NCBI GenBank assembly: GCA_036971715.1
Contig: JAVHJL010000012.1
Span: forward strand, 682,001-746,000
Length of the DNA stretch: 64,000 nucleotides
Direction of reading: 5' to 3'
Origin: Arthrobotrys musiformis
Taxonomy: Eukaryota > Ascomycota > Orbiliomycetes > Orbiliales > Orbiliaceae
A model generated the notes under the pieces. That model was not told the DNA's origin. It saw only the letters and a list, made by a program, of their open reading frames with translations, and did not search any database. Within the stretch, counting starts at the first letter, position 1. Each line of letters starts with the position of its first letter. Positions 43,741 to 55,400 of the stretch are shown here, piece after piece. Made by a program: the position numbers and the translations under genes.

Positions 43741-46015
43741 AACTGGAACCCAGCATATCTGGGTCGGGCTTGTGGCCTGCAGAAGATTTGGCCTGGTGTT
43801 AGAAACAAAAGTCGATCCTGCCTGTAAACTAAAAGTACTTCATATTAGTTTGTTACGGAATTGTATCTGAATGAGATCAAGAAGGAGGTTAGGTCCTTAG
43901 CAATAGAATCCACTTCAGATAGCCAGATTCCATTCCGATACATGCCAGCTAAAATGCAATACACGCTACTAATAGAATTCTTTCAATTTTGAGCCAACCA
44001 GAGTCTCTTTTCCTCGGTAAGGAACGTGTTCCAGTTCTCCGCCCTACTGTGAAATCCAAAGTGCCACCTATATATATAAGTAGTTATCGCTTTCGCTCTC
44101 CGATACTCCTAGATAGTAACCCCCCAAGAGTGTACAATACCTTAATGCTGACATTTCCTTACACTCGGTAAAAGCAGAAAGACACTATATAATAGGAAGC
44201 CTATCAAGTCCCAGGACCAATCACACCCACATAAAATATGCGATGGGTGGGCCTGGAGTCCTTTCTCTATAGATCTAACATATGCATACGGATAACCGGC
44301 AAACCTGCGAGCTGCATTGACAAGACGCAAGTCTGCTTACGGTCTTACACCAACCTAGGTAATTAGATTGAGATCTTCAAATCTGCTACAGCATCTCCGA
44401 GTCACCTTCAGCCAGGCTCCCAATCTCCGAAATTCCTCTACAGCACCTAGATATTTGTTTCCAACACTACCTGAGATCGGGAATGCAAGTTGAGTTGGTA
44501 CGTTGCTGCCATTACTCTCTTCTTTATGTCTGGCACAATATCCTTCTATCTAGTGGAGGACAGTGTGCTTACACTAGAGTATTTTATTCAGGCTGCGTTT
44601 AACCTCGAGACTACATCCTACCTAAATACTTACTTCCTTACTTACTACCTATCCACCTACCTATCCACCTCCATCTTGACAACCATCCTGTGATCTTACT
44701 TACACATATGCCTATCTACCATATAACTACGACGTATTTTGCCAGCCTACAATTCAAGCGACTACCTCACGCCCTTTCAAGGCTCGCACGAACCCATGTA
44801 CCATGCGGTAGTCTTCCCTGCCTATCTATCTAGCTATTTGAGTACTTAGGTACCTTACCCGCCTACTTGAGCACTCACTATCGGTAACTATCGCTACCCT
44901 CTTATTTACCTACATACGATCTACAATCTACTTAAGCACTTATCCGCTCGGATTTGAGGCTACCAACGTATCTACTTACATCTTACGTTCCAAAATATAC
45001 CCCATCTTCACAACCTTCACACCAAAATAAACATTCCCGAAAACCAAGTACTAATCACTCTATACAGTTACAACAGACCAAACTCACAGCATCCTTGTCA
45101 TCAGATCTAAGGCCTGTTTTATAAATTAGCACCGACCACTAACTAACCAATTACAAGCCAGTTGCATTCACTACCTGGTTTTAGACACTTACTTAAATTC
45201 TGCTTACAAATTGGGATCGAACTAAGGATATGTCTACCGTAAACATGCCATAATACTTATTTTTTATAACATAGGTTGCTAAAATAAGTCCATTATTCAG
45301 ACATTAGAAATCCATTACTTTCCCCCACCTGCATTCCTTCCTTTCTCTTTCTCTTTCCTTCCTTCTTTATCCTCCTTCATCCTCCTTTTTCATCCATCAT
45401 CCTTCCTTTTCCTTCCTTCCACTTCCTTCATCCATCCTTCCTTATTCGTACTTCTTCTTTACCACTCATCACTAGTCATCTTTACGTCTTCTATCACCAA
45501 CCCTTACCAAAGACCACACAACAACACACAACGTTCCATATGCAACATTCAAACGCAACTCTTCAAAACATCCGGGTAAGATCTCTAGGCAGAGATCACC
45601 TTTGTAAGTTTGTATAGCTAATTCACCTTACGACAGCCGCCTAGCTCGCCATGACGGAATAACGGCGTGGTGGCGTGAAGCAAATTTAGAAGTCTCAAAT
45701 TGATTGTGTATGGCCACTATGGTTTAGAATTAATATGAGATCGTGAAAAGAAGGCGGTTTGCAGGGGGCTTCCACTCTTCGCAGAGAGTATAGAACATAA
45801 AACTCTTATTCTAAGCGTCAAAGTCATAAGACTCTTATTCTGAGGTTGGTTCGTGATCGCGTACCTAGTTGTTGTTATTTTGTGTAACCCCAATATGTAA
45901 ACAAACGAAATCGTGAATGTTAAGACTCTGGGTCCTCTCCCTCTTCTCTCTGCGAGGCTGGTAGGTAGGCAGGCTAACGTACTAACAGTTCACAGATTCC
46001 TAGGTCCCTAGTTCG
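43741..46015. other. Low-complexity intergenic region
   Basis: CTAC/CTTAC-rich tracts at 44600-44960 and a CTTCC pyrimidine tract at 45310-45450. A possible short first exon lies at 45540 (MQHSNATLQNIR up to a GTAAGA donor) but no further exon was found. No supported gene. Confidence 0.4.
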
Positions 46016-46016
46016 T

Positions 46017-46047
<31 letters not shown>

Positions 46048-46051
46048 CTCT

Positions 46052-46084
<33 letters not shown>

Positions 46085-46105
46085 TAGTAGTAGTAGTAGT
46101 AGGTA
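46016..46105. repeat. (GGCA)n followed by (AGT)n arrays
   Basis: About eight GGCA units at 46016-46049 directly followed by about 17 AGT units with one GGT variant. A complementary CCTG array lies at 46224-46248. Confidence 0.95.
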
Positions 46106-46338
46106 GAAATTCTATTCTATTTCACAGGCGGTAGGCGTTCTGTAGACGTGTTGTAGAGGCCTCACCTTCGAGGCCGCCGGGCAGCTCTCAGAGCTGTCCT
46201 GGAAACTAGGTCCCTGGGCCGAGGCCCGGCCTGCCTGCCTGCCTGCCTGTGCCCTCACCTGGGTGTTAAAATAAACAAGACACCTGCCTGGTCTCGTTTT
46301 TAGACGTCGGAAAGGGGCCACCTGCCTGAGTTCTGTTT

Positions 46339-47340
46339 ATGCTCAAACGAAATCTAAACTACGGTCAAAAAGTTAAATTTTTGAATTACCGGCCTACGCA
46401 ACTCTTCCGGGGCAAACTCGTTCGTGCAGTCTTTGGCCATGTGGCCGAAGAGCAGACACCTCAAGCATTGCTTCCCCGCTTCGTAACGGATCCCTTTGGG
46501 ATGGACCGCCTTAGGCCCTTCGAAACCCCCTGGCTGTTGTTGTCGTTGGCACGGGCGACTAACGTTTCCACTAGGTCCCTGTGCGGCATTCTCGTTATTT
46601 CGACCTTGGTAACCACCACCACCGTTCCCTCCACCACCGCCCCAGTTGGGCCGGCTGGGCTGCGTTAACCGACCTGGGCTCCGCAAACTGAACTCTCTGT
46701 GGCTGTTGCATGGGTGCCACTGACGCCGTAGGCTTGAGAATGCCACGTGGCTGGTAATTGGGGACCATGGTCTCCGTCATGACCGAATTGTCTACGCCTC
46801 CACTGGGCCTACTCTGAAGGAGGGCCGGATTTTGGGCCAGGATTGTTTGGGCGTGTTCCCGAGCTTTCGACTCCGACAGGGCCGCGAAACTCGAAGTAAA
46901 CGCATGCAGTGGATCTTCGACTTCGGCCTGGAACACCTGCGTAGGCGTAGCCTGCCTGGGGATGGGCATGGGGGCCGCCTGGTAGGCCGGGATGTACTGC
47001 GACGCCATGAAGGTATGTTCTCCCCCCATTTGGTACATAGGCTGACTAGTGGTGCCCTTAGGCCGACCCAACGTCTGACGAAACTTCGCAATCGACTTTA
47101 GGTGCTTAAGCACCTTCTCAACCTTCCACGTCCTAAGGTCGCTCCCATATTTCAGTTCCCCTTTTGAGCTATGCTTCCAGATGATAAAACAAGGCCACCC
47201 TATTTCTTCCTTGGATAGCTCCACCTGTTGGCCATCCGGTTTGACTGGGTTGTCCCTTGCTCAGACGATTTTCCCTTCTTTGTAGTTTGTCGTGGACTTC
47301 GTCTATGCCTTCGAAGCTTCTCGTCAAATAGGTCTGGATA
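46339..47340 (-). pseudogene. Retrotransposon gag-like relic with CCHC zinc knuckle
   Basis: The minus frame from about 47270 reads ELSKEEIGWPCFIIWKHSSK, then Gln/Pro/Ala-rich sequence (IPAYQAAPMPIPRQATP). Within a G-run near 46640 it shifts to a frame with GGGGGNGGGGYQGRNN and the zinc knuckle CLRCLLFGHMAKDC (CX2CX4HX4C). A TGA near 47260 precedes ARDNPVKPDGQQ. Gag nucleocapsids use this knuckle to bind RNA. No pol follows here; it is in the opposite orientation to the gypsy pol at 30.7 kb, and whether both belong to one family is unknown. Confidence 0.65.
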
Positions 47341-47776
47341 CTCATCTACAAGCGCCTGTAGTTCCCCTTATTACTCTGGTGTGATGTCCACTATCCCTGA
47401 GTAATTCCCTTTATTTTTTGATTGCAGCAATTCAGCTGCCTGTATTGTGTACTAAAATAAAAGCTGGGACTAATCGACGAAATCGATCGGATTACATCAC
47501 CTTTCATGGAAGGCGTTGTTATAGTAAAAAGATGTCGATTTCAATTTATAACTTTAAAATACATGCTGAAGCGGTTGTAATGAGGCGCTGAATCTATGCC
47601 CGGGCCGCCTTGAACTGGCGAGACGGATGGCTTCAGACAGGACTGTTGAGATTGGGAAGCAATTATAATAAAACATGAGAGTGCGAGATAGTGCATCACC
47701 CCTGGATTGGGGTGTACGTTTGAGTTGAATGTAACGGATCGGATATTCCTTTCCCTCCCAACTCAAATTCGAGATA

Positions 47777-48077
47777 TTATTCCGCGGCAAAATCGTATTC
47801 AGGAAACCAATTGTAGATATATGTTTCCTTGAATTCGGGTTCTGAGACTGAGTATATTTCTTCGTTCTCTAAACAGGCAAACAAAGGCTGTAAGCTAACG
47901 TTATAATGTATTCGCGGAAAAAATGAATGAATAATCACCCTTCAAATTCTCTTGTGGTTTACGTTTTTCGACTTCTGCTACGGTTATTGTGGTGGGTTTG
48001 ATGTTGAGGTTTATGGACATGGCTTCGTCGCTTCTCCCCCCTTCCGAGGGACGGACATTTGATGGTTTGGAGGACAT
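47777..48077 (-). CDS. Small acidic protein, unknown (2 exons)
   Basis: Minus-strand model complement join(48077..47939, 47868..47777), 76 aa. Exon 1 begins MSSKPSNVRPSEGGRSDEAM. The 70-nt intron (GTGATT...TGTTTAG) joins in phase 1 to exon 2, NEEIYSVSEPEFKETYIYNW, with a stop at 47777-47779. No signal peptide or membrane segment. A second exon-like frame at 47554-47790 (YIQLKRTPQSRGDALSRTL) overlaps the end and could be an alternative. No family recognised. Confidence 0.45.
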
Positions 48078-48515
48078 TGTCAGAAAAAATGTATTTTGAT
48101 CGGTATGGCTATATAATTGTCAAATTGATAATCAAGAAAGAAGAGATCTAGGAATGCAGAAAGTTTTTTTTTTTTTTTTTCAAAGTTTCACTCTTTCAGC
48201 GTGTACTTTATATTCCAAGCTGCTATGCTCGCCATGTGTACTTGGGGCTGCGACCAATCATGTCGCAGCAATATGCCGATTACCGCTTTCGCAGATCGGG
48301 GCTGCCCACGTCGGCAAAACCAAGGTGCATAGGTGTGGCAGCTTATGCTGCTACAACCCCCATTAACCCAAAAGCTAGTGTAAAGTTATTGTAGAGTCCT
48401 GTTACTATGAACAGCCCTTAATAGGGGTATAAATTGATAGAACGGATGATGAGTGAGGAAGGAAGAGAGGCCGGAGGAATGTCACAATATATAGAGAGAG
48501 ATCACCAGAGAGATC
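48078..48515. other. Intergenic, poly-T
   Basis: Poly-T of about 18 nt at 48164-48181. A 70-codon plus frame (48154-48366) has Cys/Leu-rich composition without support. Confidence 0.35.
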
Positions 48516-49004
48516 CTACAGGAGATCTCTGTCATAAATAGGTACAAAAGACACGTTTGTAGACTCCACCACTTTCGCCACATAACCAAACTCGACGTCC
48601 TTCTTCTCGCCAACCTCGGGTTCCCCCGTCTCCTCGTCTTCGCCAAAAGCCTCTTCTTCCATTTCAATTCGCGCCAGGACCTGCTGCCAGCCCAAATTTG
48701 GCCCAGGTGTAGTATCATTTTGCGCTATTTCCTCATAGCCCTCGTTCTCACTCTCATATTCCTCATCCGCTGACATTTTCATAGCAAACTAACCGAAATC
48801 TTCCTCCCGCGCGAAGTCCGCTTGCGCTTGCCCTGCGTAGAAACCGTCCTCCTCTTCCGAATCCTCATCGTTTTCGCCGAAGTACGCATCCACAATCTCC
48901 CAAAAACCCTACTGGCTGACCGTCGCATCCTCCGCCCTCTCCATAGCAGCAAAGTACACCTTCTCAGTCTCATCGTATGCCTCTTTCAATTCGTCCCAGC
49001 CCAT
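48516..49004 (-). pseudogene. Acidic protein gene with two in-frame TAG codons
   Basis: From ATG 49004 one frame reads MGWDELKEAYDETEKVYFAA, then TAG (48909-48911), GFWEIVDAYFGENDEDSEEE, TAG (48789-48791), and EEYESENEGYEEIAQNDTTP down to VVESTNVSFVPIYDRDLL. No frameshift occurs in 163 codons. Either TAG could derive from CAG by C-to-T or TGG by G-to-A. The composition is strongly Glu/Asp-rich throughout. A downstream ORF could restart at Met 48782. No domain recognised. An adjacent upstream basic frame (49053-49352) may be another piece. Confidence 0.45.
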
Positions 49005-49515
49005 CTCGATATAATAGGCTGTCCTCTTTTTGTCTCAGTGACCGGACTTTCCTCAACCAAAGCAACCTGGCCCCAGCACGGCACCCTTCCTTTCTTCTTC
49101 TTCCATGCGTCTTTCCCTTGGGTATTCGTTCTTCTTGCCAACTCCTTTGCCCCTAACCTTGTCTATTTGTTTTTTATATTGGCGTTTTACTGACTGGTTA
49201 TGGGTCTTTGGCTTGTCCGATTTTTGTGGTAGGGAGTACTGTACGGTTTTTTTTGGCTGATATTTTGTGGTGTAGGTGGTTGACCTCGTCCTTTCAGTTC
49301 GCGCCCTCTCTCTCTCGACTTTCTTCCTCGCCGTATCTTGCTGCTGCACCAAACCCGTACGGTAATGTTCGATCCAAGCAGACTAATGTTCGATTGCGTT
49401 CGCGTTCGCCTCATACGCTTTGGTGTAAGCGTGGTCCATTAAAAGTTTCAGATCTTGGGCTTTCGCTTAGAAACCCCTATGGATTTCATCGACTCGATTC
49501 TCAAACGAAAGTCAA

Positions 49516-49670
49516 AATATTTTATTTTATTTTATTTTATTTTATTTTATTTTATTTTATTTTATTTTATTTTATTTTATTTTATTTTATTTTATTTTAT
49601 TTTATTTTATTTTATTTTATTTTATTTTATTTTATTTTATTTTATTTTATTTTATTTTATTTTATTTTAT
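49516..49670. repeat. (TTTTA)n pentanucleotide microsatellite
   Basis: About 31 perfect TTTTA units; long Phe/Tyr/Ile/Leu frames here are artefacts. Confidence 0.97.
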
Positions 49671-50068
49671 GTAGACGTGTTCGTAAACGATAGACGTGTT
49701 TGTAGACGTGTTTGTTGTGTTTTAACCAACGCTCAGATGTTTCTATCCGTGTTGTTGCATGTTTGTCACTTTTGTTGTTTGTAGACGTATGCGCGACGAG
49801 TTTGTAGATGTTTATACCTAAATTTATTCTGAAGTGGCGGGTGTGAAAATTCAGATTTACTGTGTAAACAATGACATGGGTGCAAATTACTATGTAGACG
49901 CCACTTTCCATGGGTGTGTGATTAGCATGTTCCTATAATTAGGGCCTGCGCCTGTTCCTCCAAGTTTAACGAAGAATCTTGGTGCCAGGAATTCAACAAG
50001 AAGTTCAAACCGTGGGTGAGTAAACGCTAGGGCGAGGTGGTTCGTTAGTTCTTTGGCATGCAGTTGAA

Positions 50069-50323
50069 TTGATGATTCAGCGGAGAGGATCGAGCCCAGA
50101 CACTTTCGTACACGACTACCGAAAGACCGACAGATATTCCCTCGTTACAAACAATCAAATAGCGCTGAAATCTATCTTCGACTCATTTGTGTCAGGTAGC
50201 AATCTTTTTCAGTGTGAGATCGACGTCTACATTTCTCTGAATCTACTTGAGACAGAGTTTGACGAAATCCAACTTCAGTTTAGAGCACAATATATTAATT
50301 TGGGTTGGTATTGGCGGCGATAA
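50069..50323 (+). CDS. Hypothetical ORF
   Basis: 84 codons, start TTG or a nearby ATG at 50072, with IFDSFVSGSNLFQCEIDVYI and ETEFDEIQLQFRAQYINLGW. Amphipathic strand-like spacing, no family recognised. A CATGCAG acceptor-like site lies just upstream at about 50057-50063. Confidence 0.25.
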   Translation: MMIQRRGSSPDTFVHDYRKTDRYSLVTNNQIALKSIFDSFVSGSNLFQCEIDVYISLNLLETEFDEIQLQFRAQYINLGWYWRR

Positions 50324-50502
50324 GGAGGCAGCATACATAACTATCCCTATGCCGGAATGGAGTATCTTTTACTGAGATTAATTTGTATTTACTAAATACC
50401 TAGGTAGTTGACAATTAAAACGTTGTACCCTTATAAATTCAGCGGTTATTCCGTCTATACCAACCGCATCTCACGAGATCGAGACTTTATCAGCCAAATA
50501 GT

Positions 50503-50751
50503 TTACGATTGTCGAACGCTCGATATTTTGTTTTCCGGCGATCGTGAAGCTTCGAGGTCATGCTGGCTTTCGTTGACGATGCTAGGGCCTTCATAGTCTG
50601 CATTAGAATTCGCGGCTTCGTCGCTCACGGCATAATTATATATATAACTAAAACTCTCATCGTACGTAATCAGCGTATCATCGGCGCTAGAACCGAAGCT
50701 TTCGTCATCAGCGTTGGGGTGTGACGTCGCCTCAAATCTCGACATGGCCAT
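50503..50751 (-). CDS. Hypothetical acidic ORF
   Basis: 82 codons from ATG at about 50751, Ser/Asp/Glu-rich (NADDESFGSSADDTLITYDE). Could be a real small gene or chance; no support from splice signals or family. Confidence 0.25.
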   Translation of the reverse strand: MAMSRFEATSHPNADDESFGSSADDTLITYDESFSYIYNYAVSDEAANSNADYEGPSIVNESQHDLEASRSPENKISSVRQS

Positions 50752-51309
50752 ATGGGCTTATAACCGTCTTGCGACCACAAAGACCCCACCCAGGCAGTAC
50801 GGACCTAGCCCCATCTCTCTAAAAGGCAGCAAGAGGGAAATGCTAATGTGGCGAATGAGGGCGCATCGGTGGACGCATTGAATTCAAGTCATCTCTTACT
50901 CAAACCTGGAAGGTCTAACAAAGTTGCCCAGCTATCACGACGCGAATACTGAGCTTCTAGCATGCAATGACCCGCATAATCCTCTCCGATATATCGATAC
51001 TTCGGATAGTTAAGCTACGGGAATAACGGGGAGAATTTGGGTGGGAAATCTCTTCAATTATGGAGCGCAATTAATATTCGCCCCAGCCACAACACAAGCC
51101 ATCAGAACATGGCTTATGTGGCGGGATATCGATCCATGATAGGTGCCTTTTGACCGAGTGAGTACCTAGACGAATTTCATAGACTTGAGAGTCGGCTTGG
51201 AGGTAAATAATTTCGGAAATCAATCGAGTTGCATTTCTAAGTCAGCTAGTAAGGATATCTGCTAGTTACGATACTGTGCGGGACTTAGAATTGATATTGT
51301 CCTGTTCCT
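50752..51309. other. Intergenic, nothing recognised
   Basis: No coding signal, repeat or RNA supported. Confidence 0.35.
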
Positions 51310-51656
51310 ATGCCCGAGTGTATATACGTATATATTACCGATCTGCACCAACTCTACCATTACCGAAATACAAGTACTACGGTGTATTCCCAACTGGAAA
51401 ACGGATATTACATCCCCGACCTGGACTTGAAATTGAGCGGTTCCGTTAATGATATCGGCGCTCCTACAACCTTGAGTTCGGAGGGGCTAGGGATCCGGGA
51501 GGTTATCGTGTCAATCGGTAACTTAAAAAAAGGAGGCTGAATGGCGATTTTTTGGAAGGGAGAGTTATATTCGCAAACCTGGCTACGGGCTTTCGAGGTA
51601 TTAACGAGGGTGACTACGATGGAGTGCAGAGTATAGCATTTTGTAGATCTCGATAA
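51310..51656 (+). pseudogene. Beta-rich protein relic, homopolymer frameshift
   Basis: ATG 51310 opens MPECIYVYITDLHQLYHYRN and runs through NGYYIPDLDLKLSGSVNDIG and IREVIVSIGNL. It stops just after a run of seven A (about 51526-51532). If one A were missing from that run, the other frame continues naturally: LNGDFLEGRVIFANLATGFR, then GDYDGVQSIAFCRSR, stop 51654-51656. Alternating hydrophobic residues suggest a beta-sheet protein; a lectin-like fold crossed my mind but I cannot support it. Confidence 0.4.
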
Positions 51657-51671
51657 GTGGAGTAGCCAAGT

Positions 51672-52040
51672 CTCGCCACCAAGATGGACAACTTCTATTG
51701 CACCTGACACTATGGGTTGCAAAGGAGATGAAGCGACAATGCATATAATGCCAAAGTGGTCGAAACTGGGTATTGCGGAGCCCATACCGTGGAGACTCAG
51801 GACGAAGAGCAAGCCGGCAATAAAAGCAAAAAAGTCACAAATTCCAATCTAGCGAGATTCCACCCAAAGTTGTCTAGGCGCCACTGCGGGGCAACCTCAA
51901 GGCATCTTCACAAGCAGTTCAAAGTCTGTCTGTTGCATGCATCTCAGATTAACGTGTTCCGCTGGCGGGACATTCTGTATTTTCATTTCATTGGCTATAC
52001 GAAGCACGATGTGATCAAGCTTGCATGAAAGCATAAAGGG
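51672..52040 (+). repeat. Inverted-repeat arm, left
   Basis: Matches the reverse complement of 57402-57715 in ordered blocks: CCAAGATGGACAA, GAAACNGG, AAAAGCAAAAAAGTCACAAA, CCACCCAAAGTTGTCT, GTTCCGCTGGCGGGACATTC and GATGTGATCAAGCTTGCATG. The arms lie on either side of the Est1-like gene about 5.4 kb apart. Confidence 0.8.
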
Positions 52041-52480
52041 GTCATGTGTGCATGTACATGTATAACTGAAATTGAGGTGGTCTCACTTCGAATAAGCAAA
52101 AAAGTTCCAAGTTCCAAGTCATAACTGACTAGCCTTGCCACCGATGCGTCCTTTATCTTGGGCAGAATTTCTTATCGCTAAACTGCTAATGATAACAGCC
52201 CAACAAAAAACTATTTCCTTTAATGTTTATTCGAATAAAATTCGAAATTAATTAAAAAAGACAAAACTATTTAAAATATTCAAAAATAGTTCAAAAAATA
52301 TTAATAGGTATAGTAAACCCTACTCGAAAATCTTCTAATTTTCCTTATAATTTAATGAAAAAATCGTCTCTTCGCGTACAAAATGAATTCACGTGACGTA
52401 TTATTATAAGATAGTGCCCCTAATATAAGGTATCATTTTTGCGATCGAAAAAAGAAGAATATTATTGTAAGATAAGTTTC
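52041..52480. other. AT-rich intergenic, 3' of Est1-like gene
   Basis: No gene seen. Probable 3' UTR/terminator region of the minus-strand gene that ends at 52481. Confidence 0.4.
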
Positions 52481-55400
52481 TTACTTTTGAATTCTTGTAG
52501 ATTTGATATGCCTCTTCTTCAAAAGGCTGGCAGCCTTGGTTTCGTCACCTCGCGCATCCTGTGCAACCTTGTAAACGTGGTCTTTATCCATTTTTGGGTG
52601 TTTAGTCAAAAGGGAGTGGTATGTATTTGCGATCCTCTTCTGAGTATCCTCGTCAGGTGGAGAAATATACTTGACCCATTGTTCGGTGCCAACAGAGGCT
52701 ACTCCGCGAGCGATTGCCTTCAACCTCATGACCACATCATCAGTGACAAGTACTACAGGCCTAATCTCGTCATTAGAAGTAGCATTGCTATTGTTATTCA
52801 AGTTAAATCGTTGGGCCGAAATTTCTCCTTGCGCTTTGGCAGTCTCGATAATGACGTCGTCTAGGTTCTTTCGACCTTCTTCGCTATAGTCGTCGATTAA
52901 CTCTTTGAATTGGCTGGTGATATTGCTGATGGCGGATTGTTTGGCGGTGACAACACGGAGCTTGCGCTTATCGCTAAGTGCTTGGGTGATGAGAGAGAGG
53001 GCTTGTTGTGAGGTTTCGGAAATTTTGCCTTCGTTCCTTTGAAGACCTTGGAGCTCTGTTACAACAGAATATGGCAGAACGATCGACCACTCATTGCTGT
53101 CGAGCATCTTCTTGAAGGTATCGAGGTATTTCACAAGACTGTTCGTGTCGACGACTACAGTGGTGACTCCGGGCTTAAAGGATTCGGAGGAGAATGTGTC
53201 AGATTTTTTGGCTTTTTTCTCTTGCTCGATGGTGAGAATTGGTTCGTTTAGTTGCTTTCTGAGGTCGCGCCTTTGAGCGAGGAGTTGCGTGAGCTCAGGG
53301 TTTTCAGTTTCGTCGAAGCTCTCGATCTCATCGTCATCTAAAGTGGCCGAGCTCATTTCCATATCGACATCGGAGTCGTCTTCCTCCATCATAGAAGAAG
53401 GCTCACGGATATCAGTTGGCGTTGCCTTGTAACTTTGCAATAGAGCCTTCAACTCATTTGAAACAGTAAAGCTAAACCTAACCGGATCGAATTGAACCCA
53501 AGGACCATAATTTGCGAATTTAACCATAAGCCAGAGCATCTTTTCCTCTCGAGCCGGACCCATAGATGGCTGTTCAATAAGTCTTTCGTCGTCGTCGACG
53601 ATTCCACTAAAGTAACCATACGGGAAGTACCTTCTAGCGATCTCGAGACCACGCATCATATACTCTTCCGGTAGCGGACGGGAAGCACCTTGGGCAGTTG
53701 GGAATATCTCACTGTCCTTAATACTTTCAAGAACGGCATCATTACCCTTATTCTTCTTAAGAAGCGCTGTTCCGTATTCGGCCATTTGTTCCCAAGGGAA
53801 AGTCTTAACAACTAAGGCCATTCCCTCAGGGTAATGCTTAAGGTAGTCAAGGAAAACGAGCCAGACGTGAATATGAGGCTGGACTGCGGGATCATTTCCG
53901 CGCTCGAAGAAAAGAGAGAGGATGTCGAAGGATAGTTCCTGTGCATGAGAAAGGGAGATGTCGAAGGAAACGGAACCATCTAACTCGGGCGGGCGGGTAA
54001 GAAGAGCGTCCTTGGGATCATAGTCATCAATGACCGGTCCGGGTGGGAGACGGTTCTCCTCTGATTTGTTCTGCAGAGTCGCTTTGTATGCGGCCTCGGC
54101 ATCGGCAGTGGCCTTTTGATTTTCTTTGGCGGTGGTAGCTAGCCTCATTCTTCCATCTTTGAGATTGTATTGGAATAAACTAGCGACTCCACAGATGGCA
54201 ATATAGACACCAGGGACCTTGAACTTGAGCTTCGAAGTAGTGATTTTCCTGTCGAGGAGATCTAAGTATTCCTCCTTCTTGTCGGCGAAGGCATCCTGGT
54301 TAACGGCGGTGAAACTTATGGAGTGTAAGAGGACGAAAACAGCATCAGCGGCCTGTTTTCCTTCACTATCTTGCTCCTTGAGAGCGGTAGGGTCGAATAA
54401 AGTAAGAATGCTCTCGCGGGCGGCTGAGAATGGTTGAGCAACAGACAAAGCTTTGCAGTAAAAGAACAATTGTTGGAGAATGTTAGGGCGGGCGAGGATA
54501 GCCAAGTGATGGTAGAGACGACCAACATGGGGCTGTCGGTCGGTCCCCTTGGAGTACCAAAACTTGGAGACATGCATCCAGACCTCGCGGTCACGTGGGT
54601 CGCCTTCCTCAATGGCCATACGATAGCGCCCAAGGTCCCCTAAGCATTCTACCCATGTGTCGGCGAAGGCAGGCACCGTCTCATACAAGAGGGCCATCAT
54701 GGAGTAGGCGAGGTAGATGAAAGTTAGCATGTGTTCGAAGCTTTCTGGAAGACGATGTCTTAAGAGTTCAAGAAAGCTATGAATACCATGACGCCACATA
54801 CGGGCAGGCATAGCATACTTAGTTGCAAGCTTTCTTAAGGATGGTGCGGCCGAGGGGTGTTGACTAGCTAAAAAGAAGTCATGGTGTTCGTGGAGAAGTG
54901 TTCTATGAAGGGCGATCAAAGCCTGCCACTGGTCATTGTTGAGAGGAGGCACCTGCTTGATACCTTGGGTGGCAGCAGTGGCTTGCTTTGAGTCGACTTC
55001 GATACACTTGGCCTCGACCATAACAAGACCAGCGTAGATGCCTTTCACTTCAGCAACCAGCTGTTCTTGGGGGATGGGGCGGGTCTCTGGCTGAAGGATA
55101 AGCTCAGTAGGTGGCTGTGGCTCGCAATCATCTGCATCATAAGAAGGATGAGCAGTAAAAGGAGGAGAAGCGAAAGAGTTAGAGCCAACGAGAGGGGCTG
55201 GTTGAGTAGTCGAGGCAAAAGTTGGAGTGGTAGCTTGCTTCTTCATAAGCACAGGATTAGGGCCTGCAGAAGGAGGGATGGGGTTCCTCGCTGACTGATT
55301 GGACAATCGTTGAGCTGCCCGAGGCGAACTTGGAGGGGCAACCTGACTCCTTTGGGTCGGAGCGGGCCGGGAGGATGTCTGGGCCGAAGGCTTGATGAAG

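Noticed and set aside
49455..49784. Phe/Tyr/Ile/Leu-rich ORFs
   Set aside because: Product of the (TTTTA)n microsatellite.
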